Part shown: in pieces, positions 41,319 to 52,748 of the stretch | Layout of the letters: each line of letters opens with the position of its first letter | Position numbering within the stretch: position 1 is the stretch's first letter | Assembly: GCA_003999685.1 (NCBI GenBank) | Contig: CP021220.1 | Location: forward strand, 496,001-560,000 | Length of the DNA: 64,000 nucleotides | DNA from: Taiwanofungus camphoratus | Lineage: Eukaryota > Basidiomycota > Agaricomycetes > Polyporales > Taiwanofungaceae | Direction of reading: 5' to 3' | The notes under the pieces: generated by a model | Database searches by the model: none | What the model saw: the letters and a program-made list of their open reading frames with translations, nothing else | What the model was told of the DNA's origin: nothing | Made by a program: the position numbers and the translations under genes

Positions 41319-42138
41319 TCATGAGCCTACAGTGAACGACTCCCCACATCCGCAGGCATCCTTGATATTCGGGTTCTTGAAAGCAAACTTCGCACTATAC
41401 ACGCAGCCCCGTGTTAGTGACATTGTGGCGAAGACAGCGGTATACTGTCGTTGTCCTGGACTGAATACTGACCTTAACGCATCTTCCTGCCAGTCCATCT
41501 CACTCCCGATAATCGAGAACAGTGCCTTGCTATCAATAAGCACCCGCACGCCATCCTGCTCTACAACCTCGTCGAACTTGCCAGGCTTCTCCACGTACTC
41601 GAGGTGGTACGAGAGTCCCGCACAGCCCTTATTCCGAACACCAATCCGAATCAGCTGTGGTGTAGGACCCTTGAGTAGAGCGCGTAGACGCTGTACGGCA
41701 GCTGGCATCTGCAGTGTTGGGAGACACGCGTATTATGCATGGTAAACAGGTGCCAGTCAATCAGTAAACTAATAGTCTCACCAGTGTAATGGCTGCCTTG
41801 GTCGCCTTAATAGTTGGCCTCGGTCTTTCAGCCTTAGGAGCGGGAGGAGGCCGTGCGGCAACTTGTGGAGACGCAGCATGAGGCGAAAGAGTCTTCGCAG
41901 TCGGCGCCTTTGCAGATGGCGCTGGAGACTGGAGACTGGGGACAACAACAGGCGGTGTCTCTCCCAGAGGCTTTGATGATGAAGAGGTTGGTCGGGGAGC
42001 ATGGTCATGAGAGGACATCATAGCGTGCCGATGGCTCGGAAGGTACAGCAAACCGCTGCTACATGATGGAGAGGCAAAGTGAGATACAGAGGACAATAGA
42101 GGATGCACACGGTGCAGACGGGCTATTGAGGATGCCAT
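41319..42138 (-). CDS. ISA1: Mitochondrial iron-sulfur assembly protein Isa1 (A-type carrier)
   Basis: Three exons (42138-41782, 41708-41473, 41394-41319) join in phase to 222 residues. The start MASSIARLHRVHPLLSS is Ser/Arg/Leu-rich without acidic residues, a probable mitochondrial presequence, followed by a Pro/Ala-rich linker of about 90 residues. The A-type domain begins near residue 105: LIRIGVRNKGCAGLSYHLEY, a middle VLIDSKALFSIIGSEMDW, and the C-terminal CGCGESF. The three conserved cysteines (GCAG and CGCG) that bind iron or a cluster are present. GCAG rather than GCHG fits Isa1, not Isa2. Isa1 works with Isa2 and Iba57 to make [4Fe-4S] clusters in the matrix. An in-frame ATG 29 codons upstream (42225) exists but the shorter start gives the better presequence. 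Confidence 0.93.
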
Positions 42139-42624
42139 AGTCGAGGCGATGGTAGTCGTCGATGAAGTGGTGGGGCGACAAGTACAACCACTTGTGTGCA
42201 TCGCACATGATCCCGACTTTGTCATCGACGCTCTGGGGTGGCCATTTCCAGAACGAGAAGCTTATGTCAACCGCAAGTGGCGCTCAACCAATCACACCAC
42301 TGCGATTATTGACGACAAATATGTACTCATAGCGATAGCCCCGGAATCGACATGCAGAACAATGATTTGCCTGCAGGCATGCTTCATGGAATCAGAGTGC
42401 AAAGATCTTCAAGAGGCTGCCAGTAGATTTTCTGAGGACTCAAAGTCCTTATGCAATCTTGCTTGCCTGAACTATGAAGGGAGAAGTGCCTGTATAGCTC
42501 AACCAGGCCACTCATATTCAAGGAGGAGTTCCAAAGCAAATTATCACAGAATGAACTGAGACAATTGTACCACTTGACTGCTGTAAACTATGCAATTGTC
42601 AATCAAACTGCACTTTTGCTGATG
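42139..42624. other. Region between ISA1 and the inverted-repeat element
   Basis: ISA1 promoter and 5' region, then AT-richer sequence up to the left terminal repeat. No gene recognised. Confidence 0.4.
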
Positions 42625-42804
42625 ACAGCAATGTGTATAATTATGCAGAAAAGCAACTTTTTTTTGTGTATCCAACAAGGGGCAGGCAAAAATCAGATTT
42701 TCGACACGAGGTCAGAAAGAACCCCCCTCCCCCCTTCCCACGCACCATATTTGGAAGGCACCTTCCATAACAGGATGTGTCCCGTGGGCGCATGTCAATC
42801 TGCA

Positions 42805-42825
42805 TGTGTGTGTGTGTGTGTGTGT
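42805..42825. repeat. (TG)n microsatellite
   Basis: About ten uninterrupted TG units within the inverted-repeat element. Likely variable between strains. Confidence 0.85.
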
Positions 42826-42967
42826 ATTCAATTATCCTCCTTCAAGCAACTATATGCTTATGGTGGAGTCTAGCCAAATCCATACAAACAACCGGATTTT
42901 CACTAATTTCAATCATGCGATGCCACTTTTCGCCCCAACTCCTTGCCCAAACGGTTGCTACCCTCGG

Positions 42968-43757
42968 CCCGTGCCGTACGGTCGCCGAGGAGGGCCAGGT
43001 CAAAAATCAAGAATCAGGTCACAAGCGCAAGTGCCGGGACGCGGAATTCTCGGCTGTGGCGCCCGGGGGCTTAATGGGCGCCTATTTTAATTATTGTCCG
43101 ACTGCTTATCTGAGGCTTTCCCACCTATCCCTTGAGGTATGTATAGTATCTACAACACAAGCTATGTTTTCTCGACCTTTTTGATTGTTTTTTTCCTTAG
43201 AACACTTGAATTTGTATGATTTCCAGTAGGTTACAAACCGGGCACCGTGGTAGAGGTTCTCGGCAAAAGCCGAGACGTAATAATTTTGATGTTCTGATCC
43301 TCCTGCACGCGGCAGATGGTGTAGATCCGTCCTACCTGGACCTACCGTCCTCCTCAATGGCGCGCTCATCGCTGCAAACGATGAGCGACACTTGATATGA
43401 CTTGTCAGAATCACTTAAATGTTACTGAAGTCTATTTTTTATGCTTTGTTACGTCCAACAAGTCACAAAATTGTATTGAATGTTTGTAACTATAGCGACA
43501 AAAAGGTATATCCCTACATGAACACTGTCGGCGTCACCGCTGCGAACGACGAGCTCGCTGGTGGGCGCAGCGGACGACAGAGGATGAGCGCTCCAGGTAG
43601 TAGGGCCGGCGGCGTGGAAGCGGGACTTGCCAAATTGGGCTTAGAAGGTGCTCGTGATCGAGAATAAGAGGCCACGAGGCGCAGGTTGCCGACTCTGGAC
43701 CTCTGATTTTTGATCCTGGATTCTAGATTTAGACCTGGCGCTCCTCGGCGATCGTAG
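42968..43757. repeat. Inner inverted repeat pair inside the element
   Basis: Near 42973-43017 the sequence CGGTCGCCGAGGAGGGCCAG is followed by GTCAAAAATCAAGAATCAGG. Its reverse complement recurs near 43715-43755 as CGATCGCCGAGGAGCGCCAG and GTCTAAATCTAGAATCCAGG. The pair could be the ends of a second, nested element of about 0.8 kb, or a decayed internal palindrome. No coding frame between them is recognised. Confidence 0.45.
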
Positions 43758-43984
43758 TGCCGTCGAAGGGTAACGGTTACTGAGATATGGTCTCGGCCCA
43801 TGCCGTTTGAAGATCGCTCCGCAATACCCGGACTAGGGCTGCCGAGGCCCGGCGAGTTGAATCTCCGAACGCGACAGCGTCGAAGGTGGGTTGTTAGCTT
43901 GGCCGGGTTTAGGTGGGGTTACGCAATCGGTTTAAAGAATAAATTAAGGGGGGGAATATAAATGGTTGGGTGGGGTAAGAACAG

Positions 43985-44079
43985 AGGTGGGGCTGTGGGA
44001 ATCGAACCCGCGAGTCTCCCAAGCAAGTGCCATGGTGCCCTCCAGGTGGTTTAACCCCTTCACCACCGGACCCCTCAAT
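43985..44079 (-). repeat. tRNA-like unit, possibly the head of a tRNA-derived SINE
   Basis: On the minus strand a D-arm-like GTGG...CCAC hairpin encloses AAGGGGTTAAA (A-box-like). About 45 bases on comes GGTTCGATTCC, a perfect RNA polymerase III B box inside a T-arm-like hairpin. The unit begins GGGG and ends CCCC, giving part of an acceptor stem. The anticodon arm is not convincing, so a functional tRNA is unlikely. A relic or SINE head fits better. A CA/T-rich tail follows towards 43880. Confidence 0.4.
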
Positions 44080-44972
44080 CTGCATGTGATTAATGTCACT
44101 CACATGTCACAGTCATGACTATGAGTTACCTTACCATATATGGCAGCATACCGACATCTCAGTATGGTCGTCGACACCGATGACTTGGGAGGGCTCCAAA
44201 ATCAGGAAAGAGGCTTAGTTACAGTATGTATTGCTTATTTTGAGTGTCCATATCATAGTTGTACCACATTTTAGCCCATTTAATACCTGGGAGAAAATAC
44301 AGCTAACTGGTAAGAAATCCCGGTTAAGGGCCCCTGGGACCCCCCTCCCTTACCCTGTGTCTCGGCATCTGCCGGTGCGCGCCCCTTGGTAGCCAAAGTA
44401 GGAACCCAATATGAGTTTCCATTCTGAGTATGAAATCTGTACCATAGTCATTGCCTGTGCCTTCCTCTGTATTGCTCATAAGGGATGAGAGGAGAATGGT
44501 TGATTCTTAAAGCACAGTCTGAGGCTGCATTTGAGAGTGCAGGTTGGATGTCAACAGGTCATGTTGAGGTCTAACAAGTTTCCGGCAATGTCTCCCTCTT
44601 TAAAAAGTATGGTGCCCTGCCAGCCATCTATCTCACCTCTCCATCACTTCATAAGACCATCCAACCCCTCTGTCAAATGTAAATTCAATCTGAAGTTCAA
44701 AAACACACACAGATAGCTGACTATTACCTAGTAGCCAGATAGTAATATTTTGGGTGCCATTCATTGACGAGTAGAATCCGAATCCGTCAACAGAACGTGA
44801 AAACGCTGAGCCGTTCGGGGGATATTGCGATTTGAAGTCGAAGGCGCGGTCAGGGCAGAAATTTAGACATATTTGGCCGTGCTATTCGTACTCAGAATGA
44901 AAATTCATGCACATGGTCGTACTTCGGCTACGCAAAAAAGTTGCTTTTCCGCATAATTATGCACATCGCTGT

Positions 44973-45393
44973 AAGCGTGCTCTACGATGACTGTACTTGG
45001 ATACGGGCTCAGTACAAACGCGACCGAAACTAGCTTACCGATACGAGCTTTTACATGCTTTCTCGTGAGTAGATGTATCATGTATGTACTTATGTCGACG
45101 TATCCGGCAATAAATGAATGTACACACAGACATGTCCATCCAAACAGAACTCAATCATGGAAAACTCAATCTTGAAGAAGGAATAAGCTCAAACTCAGCA
45201 AGAACCGGAACCTGTCAGACGGAAAAGCTCCTGAGCCAGCAGTGCTGCAAGTGACCGAAGGTACGTAATCGTTGGTCAGACGAGTGATCAGGGGTAGATA
45301 GGCCTCCTCTGCGAGCTGCAAAGAGAAAAGTCCTGGTGGTAGCAGAGGCCATGGTCCGGATGAAGGGCACACATGGGTCCTGCGCCAGTATTG
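44973..45393. other. Region between the element and the phosphatase gene
   Basis: Presumed 3' UTR and flank of the minus-strand phosphatase gene. Nothing else recognised. Confidence 0.4.
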
Positions 45394-48300
45394 CTACCGA
45401 GATCCAGACGGGGAACTCAGGAGCATCGGCTCGAACTCCACGGGAGTGTCGTCCTCCGACCGCGGTTTACGCTTGACACTCGGACGCTTTGTGAGCATCA
45501 CCTCACCCAGCTTGCTCTCCTTTTGTAGCTCAGTTGGGCTAGCGCCACGCTTTGTCCCGCCCGGCGACAGTGACGAAACAGGCAACGGGGTAACATCGAT
45601 ATTAGTATTGTCTCGCATTAGGTCCGAGAGACTGCGTTTCCGAGATACCTCCTTCTCGCTGAACACCAGCGGTCTCCCTAGACTGCGTCCCAGTCCCGAG
45701 CTTAGCATGTTATCTGTAAATCCCCCTTCAACTCCCACGTTCTTGGCGTCGATCTCCAGCACGGCCAACTTCTTGTCCTTGGCTGCGGCATGACCGCCTT
45801 CACGCCCCATCTCAACCTCACCCCCATCACGAACAGCAGGGCCTCCCGCGGCCTCTTTCTCCCTCTGCCTCTCCTCATCCACTATCATCAACGCGCCCTC
45901 GATGACGGCCCGATGCACAAACACATACTGCCGTAGGCTTTGGCATAGACTCATACGCTGTTCCCGCATGTCCTCCACAACTCTTCGGATTGGCTCGTCG
46001 TACGTAGACAGCAGCGGGGGAGATGTGTCCTCATGGAGCCTGCGAGGCTGCGCATAGTCGAATGTCCGCCCACGCTCTGGTTGCTCTGGAGTGACGTCCC
46101 TTTCAGCGGCTTCAGCCCCTGCATTATCCGTGGCTTCAGGGGATTTTGAGGAGCGGTTGTTCTCCCGCGGTGGTGAACTTGAGGTACGCACTTCTGATCT
46201 CCACATAGCTAATCGACTTGAGTTTGTGGTATCTGGCTTGCGAGTACCGGAATCGTCCGCCAGCTTGGTATCCTTACTAGACGGCGACGGTAAGGAGAAC
46301 GTCCGTGTCCTGGCCTCTGCATCAAGCGATGTCGTACCGTCAGCTGCTAAGCCCTGGGGAGGACTTTGGCTCGTGCGCAGCAACATGCCCGCTGTCCTGT
46401 CTGCGATAGCTGAAGACAAGTTGGATGAGCTCCCGCTTTGGCTAGATGGCGGACTCGCGGATGAATAAGAGCGCGACCGTGCTATCGACGTTGATTCTGC
46501 TGAGCGTGACCCCGAGCCCGTGCCAGAATGCGAGCCAGACGGTGCAACGTAAGAGTCTGAGCTGCTTTCTGAATCTCTGCTGGACACGACTATGTCTGGA
46601 GTCGGGACACCGGGCGTGGTGGCGAATGTGCCAGTCGTAGTAGCAGAAGACCATCTATGCAGTGTAGCTCGCCGCACTTCGTCCACCAGCTCTGGGGATG
46701 CCGGCAGCACGGTCCGAGGGAGTCCCTTGGCGGTTGTAAAAATAGCAGCACCTTTGAGAGTCGGGGGTTGCGCCTTGGCATTCATCGGTGCCTCCTTGCT
46801 GTCATCGATTTTCATAGGCGCCGTCTCAGCGAAGCCGGCAACGCGGACATGCACCTCGCTCTCTCCGGCCGAGACCGGCACTAACAGTCCTGGCACATCC
46901 GGCACAGTCGATGCCCCGACACCGCCGCCAGACGATGGCGGGCTTGGGCTTGGATCGACCTCCATCGCATCTCCGCGGCTACTGCTTGCGCGGCTCCTTG
47001 TACCGGGACTGGATCTCGACCTGGAACCGCTTCCAGCCACACTAGACGATGCCGCAGCTGCAGCTGGAGTCTGCGACTCCTTGCGCTCCCTCATCTCGCG
47101 ACGCAATCCATCAAGGACAGCATCGACGGCAATGAAGCCGCCCGTGCGCCCGACACCCGCCGAGCAGTGTAGCAACACCGGCGCAGTTCCAAGTGCGTGT
47201 CGCGCGATGCCCGAAGTCGGTTCCACATCGTTGTTCTCACCCTGCACACCCTCCACGACCGTCCTCGGATACTGTGGATCCCTGGTGTTTATCGAGGCCT
47301 GGGGGGTCTGGGGCACGTCAAGATTCGTCGGACGTGGACTAGGCCGTAGAGGGCCCTCGCCCCAGCGCTTGTCACCTTCACGGCGCGTTTGCGCAACGAT
47401 CTCCTCTACCTCGCGAATGAGGCCAAGCACGCCCCGCGGGTCCTCAGGGACGTTGAAGTCGGGCCAGTCGAGGTACTGCAGCTGTGTGACCGCGCGGGGA
47501 GGCGCATCGGGATAGCCAGTATGCGTTAGCTCGAACACACGGCGGATCGTGTCGGGGTCGCTCTCATCCTCGCTCTCCGCGGCGTTCCTGTCCTTGTCCC
47601 TGTCTCTGTCTTTCAACTTCACCTTGGCGTGGCGCGCCTTCGCCCTGTGCTTCTGCTTCACAGGCGCGACGTGTGCGCCGAAGAATCCGCCGTTCATCTC
47701 ACTCTCACGCCGGCGGCGTTCCCGCTCAGGCGTGTCGTTCGTCGTCAGGAGGCGCAGACGCAGGGGTCCGTACGAGCCCTCGGCCCAGTACTTGCCGCAC
47801 TTGACCGTCGCGCCCTCGATCTCGCGCGTGAGCATTACGATCACGTGAACGTTCTGCTCCCAGCAGAGCCTGCGCGCGATAAGCGAAGAGGACAGGGTTA
47901 GTACAGTCCATAACGCAATGCCAGGTGCCGTATACACGAATAAGAGGACTCACGTCCAAAAGTCGTTGAACGTCGCGGGCAGCGGGCCTTGCGTTGCGAT
48001 GTATCGCTTGGTGGTGCCAAGCGGCTGCACATAGCTTGCGTTCATGTAGTCATCATCCTCCGGATGTGCCTTGAGCAGGCGCACTCGTGCGTGTTCGAAA
48101 GGCCATATATTGCGGTACCTGCGTGCAGGGATAGGCACAGAAAGGGGAGGAGAGAGGATTGAAAGTCAGCGATGGATCCAGAAAGCGAAGAAGCGTGGAT
48201 ATATAGGGGCTCGAGGAATGCACTTCGATCGGGCGGTCATACTTGGATAGCACGGCCAAGCGTGACTAGCGATGGCCAGACCGCGGAGAAACGGCAGAAC

Positions 48301-50800
48301 GACGGGGAGCGACACTTACCTATTCTTGTTCCCCTTCTCAAGGCCAGCGGTGATACTAAACGGAAACACCGCCTCTTTCATGTTCTCTCTCACGCTCTCC
48401 CTCTCCTTTCCTGCCCTCCCCTTCCCTTGCTCACCCCCGGCTCTGGCATTTACTCCAGCACCTTGCTGTGCCTCACTACTCTTCGCGGCCGCTGCAACGC
48501 CGACGCCCGACGTCGCGCCCAGCCCACTCTCCATGCTATGGTGCTCCATCACGCCCATGAGGCGGCGCTGCTCGCCGAGCTCGATGCGGTAGAACTGCAG
48601 CTCGAGCGCGCGCGTGAGGTCCTCCGCACTCGGCGGCGAGTGCGACCCGCTCGACGCCTCGCCCGGGGGCGACGAGTCCGGCGAGTCCGGCACGGCGAGC
48701 GGCTTCGCGCGTGTGCCGGGCGACGGGTGCGGCGCGGGGGAGAGCGGCGGCGAGGGCGGCGGCGACGTCGAGCGGTGCGAGTACTTCGAGGAGACGGAGG
48801 GTGGTGCGAGGTGTGTCGGCGGGTGGGCGGCCTTCTGCGCCGGCGCATGTGCGCTATCGTGGTGCACGGCGCGCGCCTCTTCGGGCTTGTGTCCGTGTGC
48901 ATGGGCATGTGTACGCGCATGTCCTTGTTGGAGGCCATGGTGGCCATGGGGGCCATGCGCGTGCCCCCGGCCTTGCCCTCTCCCCTTGTGAGCATGTGCA
49001 CGCTCCCTCTTCGTGATCCTCTCCCTCAGTCGATCACTCCCCGAATCCTCGTCCTCCTCGTCGCTCCCGCTCGCGCTCTCCTTCGCGCGGCCGCTCTTCC
49101 GCGCGATCTCGCGCAGCCACTCGAACGGCAAGTCGCCCACCCTCCGACGGACGCGCCGCGGCAGCCGCAGCGCGATGCCCGCGCCCCGCGCGCCCTCGCC
49201 CGACGCATCCGCCCCGCGCCCCAGCTCCAGGTTCTGCCGGATCGCGTCGAAGAACGGGTTGAATGCGACCTGGGAGCGGGGGGGAAAAATCAGTGTGAGC
49301 CAGCCGTGCACAAGAGGACGAGGAGGGAGCACAAAGTGGCCGCAAAGACAGCAGGCCGGTCCGTCCGGATCTGCTGGTATCGGGACCAGCTGTCCGTGAT
49401 CGGGCGGCGAAACCCAGGCAGACCGTAAAGACGCGTCACAACGGCCACACCGCCGGTCCACACAGAAAAAGTACAGAAGAGGGAAGAAGCCAAACACGCA
49501 CCGGTTTGGTATACGGCAACGAGTGGTGCATCGGGACGGGTCCCCCGCGCGCAAGCACCGGGCTGGCGTACGCAGACGCGCCGGGGCTCGCGCTCAGGCT
49601 CAGCGTGGGCATGCTGCTCGCGCCCGCCAGTGCGGGGAACGGGTGCCCGTCCTGGCCGTGGCCGAACCCTGCGTACCCCCCCTGTCGCGGCTGGGCCAGC
49701 GTGAGCTGCGAGACGACTTGTGCTGCGGTGCCGCCTGCGGGGTCGCCTGGCGCGCCCGTGTGTCCGCGCGTGAGCGGAGGGAGTCGCAGCGTGAATGTGT
49801 CCTCCGTCGCGGCGCCGGGGTGCGTGAGCGACGTGGGGCGGCCGGCGAGGGAGGATGGGCGTAGGCTTGGGCCTGGCGTTGGCTGGATGGTTTCCATGTG
49901 TGCGGACGCGGACGCTGGGGTGAAGGCATCTAAGCGCGCAGAGGCAGGGAGGACAGTCTGAACGAGCCAGATTAGTCAGCACACATGTAGCAGAGAAGTA
50001 CAGCTACGCACCCCGTCCGCCCGCGCGACAGGAGTGCGGGCCGGCGCCATGGTGGACGCGCTCGTGAACGCGCTGAGCGGGAGACGCTTCGTGCGCAGCG
50101 CCTTCGCCCCACTCGCTGCTGCGCTCCCTCCTGGCGCGCTGACACTCGGCGCGATCTCGGGCGCACTCCCCTCGTCCTCCTCGTCCTCCTCCACCAACGC
50201 CTCGCAATCCAACAGCTCTGGGTGGTCGCGCCACACGCTGTTGAGCCCGCCGCGGAGCCATGCGACGTCCTTGTCGTCTGCGAAGCCCTCCGCGCGGAAC
50301 TTGCGCAGCAGGCCGACCAGCGCCGGGCGCTCTGCGAGTGCTTGTGCGTCTGCGTCGTATACGACGATGCGGGAGGCGGTGTGCCAGGACGCGAAGCGGG
50401 TGCGGGCGGCGGGGGACGGGAGCATGGGTGCGAGGCGGGCGAGGGCAAAGGCGGGGCGCTTGAGGAGGGTGGAGGGGACGGCGAGGGAGAGCGCGTGGGG
50501 GAGCCGGGCGGCGGCAAAGGCGGTGGGCGGCCGGGTGTCGAGGAGGAGGGCGTGGGGATCGGCAAGCACGGCAGGGAGGTCGGCGGGGGTGAGGGCGGTG
50601 AAGGCGCTCGGAGGCAGACTGTGTGCATGAGCGAGAGATGGGCTGGTGGCGGAGGGAGGTGAGAGGGCGGCGGGCGGAGAGAGCGAGACCGGTGTGCCTG
50701 TGCCTGTGCCTGCGTGTGCGTGTGCGTGCGCGGGGAGGGAGAAGGAAGTGGTCAGCGGCGGAGGACGGGGCAGGAAGGGCGCGGGGCCAGAGGGCGGCAT
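45394..50800 (-). CDS. Rhodanese-like plus protein-tyrosine phosphatase (Pyp/Ptp2-3-like)
   Basis: Exons 50800-50012, 49957-49502, 49269-48320, 48118-47954 and 47869-45394 join in phase to about 1,611 residues. The first frame stays open upstream to 51388 (next in-frame ATGs at 51319 and 51388), so the start is uncertain. A rhodanese/Cdc25-like domain (~70-185: ALLLDTRPPTAFAAARLPHA ... RIVVYDAD) lacks a catalytic Cys, as in MAP-kinase phosphatases. The PTP domain shows NPFFDAIRQNLEL, KNRYRNIWPFEHARVRL, MNASYVQPLGTTKRYIATQG, the WPD loop in LDWPDF, and the P-loop HCSAGVGRTG near residue 1019. Then about 360 Ser-rich residues separate it from the Q-loop helix LCQSLRQYVFVHRAVIEGAL. A His-rich stretch lies before the PTP core. 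Relatives (fission yeast Pyp1/2, yeast Ptp2/3) dephosphorylate stress MAP kinases; this role is inferred. Confidence 0.88.
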
Positions 50801-51388
50801 GGAAGCAGGCGAGAGGCCCGCGGTAGCGAGTGCAGAATGCGCGCGGGCGAAGCGGGCATGGATCGCGGCCGCAAAGTCGTCTGCGCGCTCACGGCGGGGC
50901 GGCGGAGGAACGGCGGCGTCGGCGTCGGCGTCGGCGTTGGCGTTGTTGGGCTCCGTGTTGGGCAGCAGCTCGCTAGCAGGGAATGCGTGTGTCGTTGCCT
51001 TGGTGGTGGCGACGAATGAGAGTGGGAAGGCGAGCAGGGAGAGATCACTGAGCGAGCGAGCCAAGAAGAGCGAGAACGTGGACGCCGGCTTCTCTGTCGG
51101 CCCATCCGCCGTCCTGCCTAGATCGCTGACGTCACTGACGTCGCTCCACGCTTCCTCGTCTCTTCCCACGCGCGCCCACCGATGGTCTGCCTCGCCCAGT
51201 GTCGCCGCTGCGTCTCTCTGTCCCACCAGGCCGGCGCTCGCCTCTTCACAGCACGACCGTGGCTGGATCTGCGTTCCTGCTTCTGCTGCCCACGCGCGCG
51301 ACGTGGACAGGATTGACATCGAACATGGTCGCTGTCTCCGTCTGACTATCTCTGCACGCACAGCTGTCACGCCGCTGGTGCTCGACAC
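50801..51388 (-). other. Open frame upstream of the phosphatase start
   Basis: In the phosphatase frame this GC-rich stretch has no stop and includes an Ala/Asp repeat (GCN-GAN run near 50910-50945). It may be coding N-terminus, if translation starts at 51319 or 51388, or a 5' UTR. The composition, with Thr/Ser-rich low complexity, does not decide it. Confidence 0.35.
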
Positions 51389-52284
51389 GGCTCGGCCTCG
51401 CCGGTGAGTGCGCCGACTGTGACATGCAGCGAATGATTGACCTGCTCAGCCCGCGCTCGGCCTGACACTGCGCCCGTCCATTGGCTGCGTCCTCGTCATG
51501 CAACAGGCCCGTCTAGCCTCAGACCACGCCCGGGGTGTGCTGCGATGCTTCGCCGCTTCCAGAAGCGCGCACGCCATCCAGGCTCCGTCTGCCAGGTCTT
51601 GTCCCACTCCAGCATCTGCCCTCCGTCTCCGTCTGCAACTGACCAATCACGATGCGCGTTCTGGGCCGTGGCTGATCGGCGGTCACGCTGCGCGTATAGA
51701 TTCGTGTGCTCGTCCATTCATTTGCATACAAATCTCGAAGCCTGCCATCTTATAGTACCAGCATGCGAGCTGGTCAACTGGCCAGCTGCTCTCCCACTAG
51801 GCTCGACCCGGCATAGGCTGCGACGCGCTGATGCTCCAACTGGCATTCAGTCCGCGTTCAACATCAGATACGTGAGTTTGCTGTTTCAGTGTGGTCACAA
51901 GTCGTGGTGTGGCCCTGGGTTTGGGCCGTGCAGCAGCGCACTCCAGGCCTACAATCGGCATTGCATTTTGACATTGACGTCCGCTCTGATCGTCTTGCTG
52001 TGGTCTCTCACGCGGATCGCGAGACGCCTTTTGGGTGTCACTGGCAGTGCCGTTGTCTGTCATGGTGCGTCCCACACCGACGTCGGTCCAGTTGACAACA
52101 CAAGCTGCGACAAGGACCACTCTGCGAGCTGTCCACGGTCTGGGCTGCATCGACGAAGAAGGCTGTATTGACGGAGGCTTCTTCTCGATGCCAGTGCCCA
52201 TTTCAGGGTGAATGTCACTGTCGGCGTGGGTGCGATTTTCAGCTTCGCGTGCCCCGTGAATGGCGTCGCAGCCAGTGAGCAAAC

Positions 52285-52322
52285 CGGTCTCGGTCTCGGT
52301 CTCGGTCTCGGGCTCGGGCTCG
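52285..52322. repeat. Hexanucleotide tandem array (GGTCTC / GGGCTC)
   Basis: Four GGTCTC-type units are followed by two GGGCTC-type units. Simple tandem repeat, probably polymorphic. Confidence 0.8.
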
Positions 52323-52708
52323 ATTGTGATCAAGGGCACGGACGACCGGTCAGGCACCGAAACTCCAGGCGTGCGATTACCACCGCCATCGCCGTCGGAT
52401 CGACTGAGATCGTCCCACATTCATCTGGTGCGGATCAAGGCGTATCCTGGCTTGTTAGGCTCTCAGCCATCCGTGGCACGTCGCTCCTCCCCGAGTCGGC
52501 GCCGTGCCGGGCACACTCTGCAATCGACGTCGCAGTCGGAAACTCGTCCTGCAGGACATCAGGCAAGCACAAAGGCATCGTGTGCTCTTGGGACGCCCAT
52601 GCCAGACTCGAGTTGGTCATGCCATGCATCTGCGCGTGCAAGTCCGTGTTCAGGACGGCCGTCTCGCGGGTTGTCTGCCAAATCAGTAACAAAGCATTGG
52701 CTCCTTAC

Positions 52709-52748
52709 GATGGCTGTGATGGCTGTGATGGCTGTGATGGCTGTGATC
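52709..52748. repeat. Nine-base tandem repeat (ATGGCTGTG x4)
   Basis: Four near-perfect copies in a row. In the minus frame it would encode Ile-Thr-Ala repeats. Minisatellite-like. Confidence 0.8.

Larger units (their letters stand above)
42625..44972. mobile_element. Non-autonomous element with ~38-bp imperfect terminal inverted repeats
   Basis: The left end (42625-42664) and right end (44933-44972) are inverted copies. Both start ACAGC(A/G)ATGTG(T/C), continue ATAATTATGC(A/G)GAA and AAGCAACTTTTTT, with about three differences in 38 bases. The 2.35-kb interior has no conserved coding frame on either strand, so the unit looks like a non-autonomous DNA transposon or a decayed one. No identical target-site duplication is evident just outside the repeats. 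It sits between ISA1 and the tyrosine-phosphatase gene. Inside are a TG microsatellite, an inner inverted repeat and a tRNA-like unit. The CAG-starting ends would fit hAT-like elements, but superfamily assignment is uncertain. Confidence 0.55.

Noticed and set aside
43985-44079. A functional tRNA gene
   Set aside because: The anticodon arm does not fold and the acceptor stem is only partly paired, although the B box is perfect.
42625-44972. LTR retrotransposon
   Set aside because: The ends are inverted, not direct, repeats and no gag/pol frame is present.
46592-47515. 307-codon + strand frame
   Set aside because: Antisense shadow of the phosphatase P-loop exon; no recognisable motif.
48172-49428. 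418-codon + strand frame opposite the phosphatase
   Set aside because: It is Arg/Ala-rich, has no domain and lies antisense to phosphatase exons whose frame is conserved. High GC at third positions opens the opposite strand.
50646-51407. 253-codon + strand frame
   Set aside because: Antisense to the rhodanese end and its upstream frame; composition explained by GC bias.
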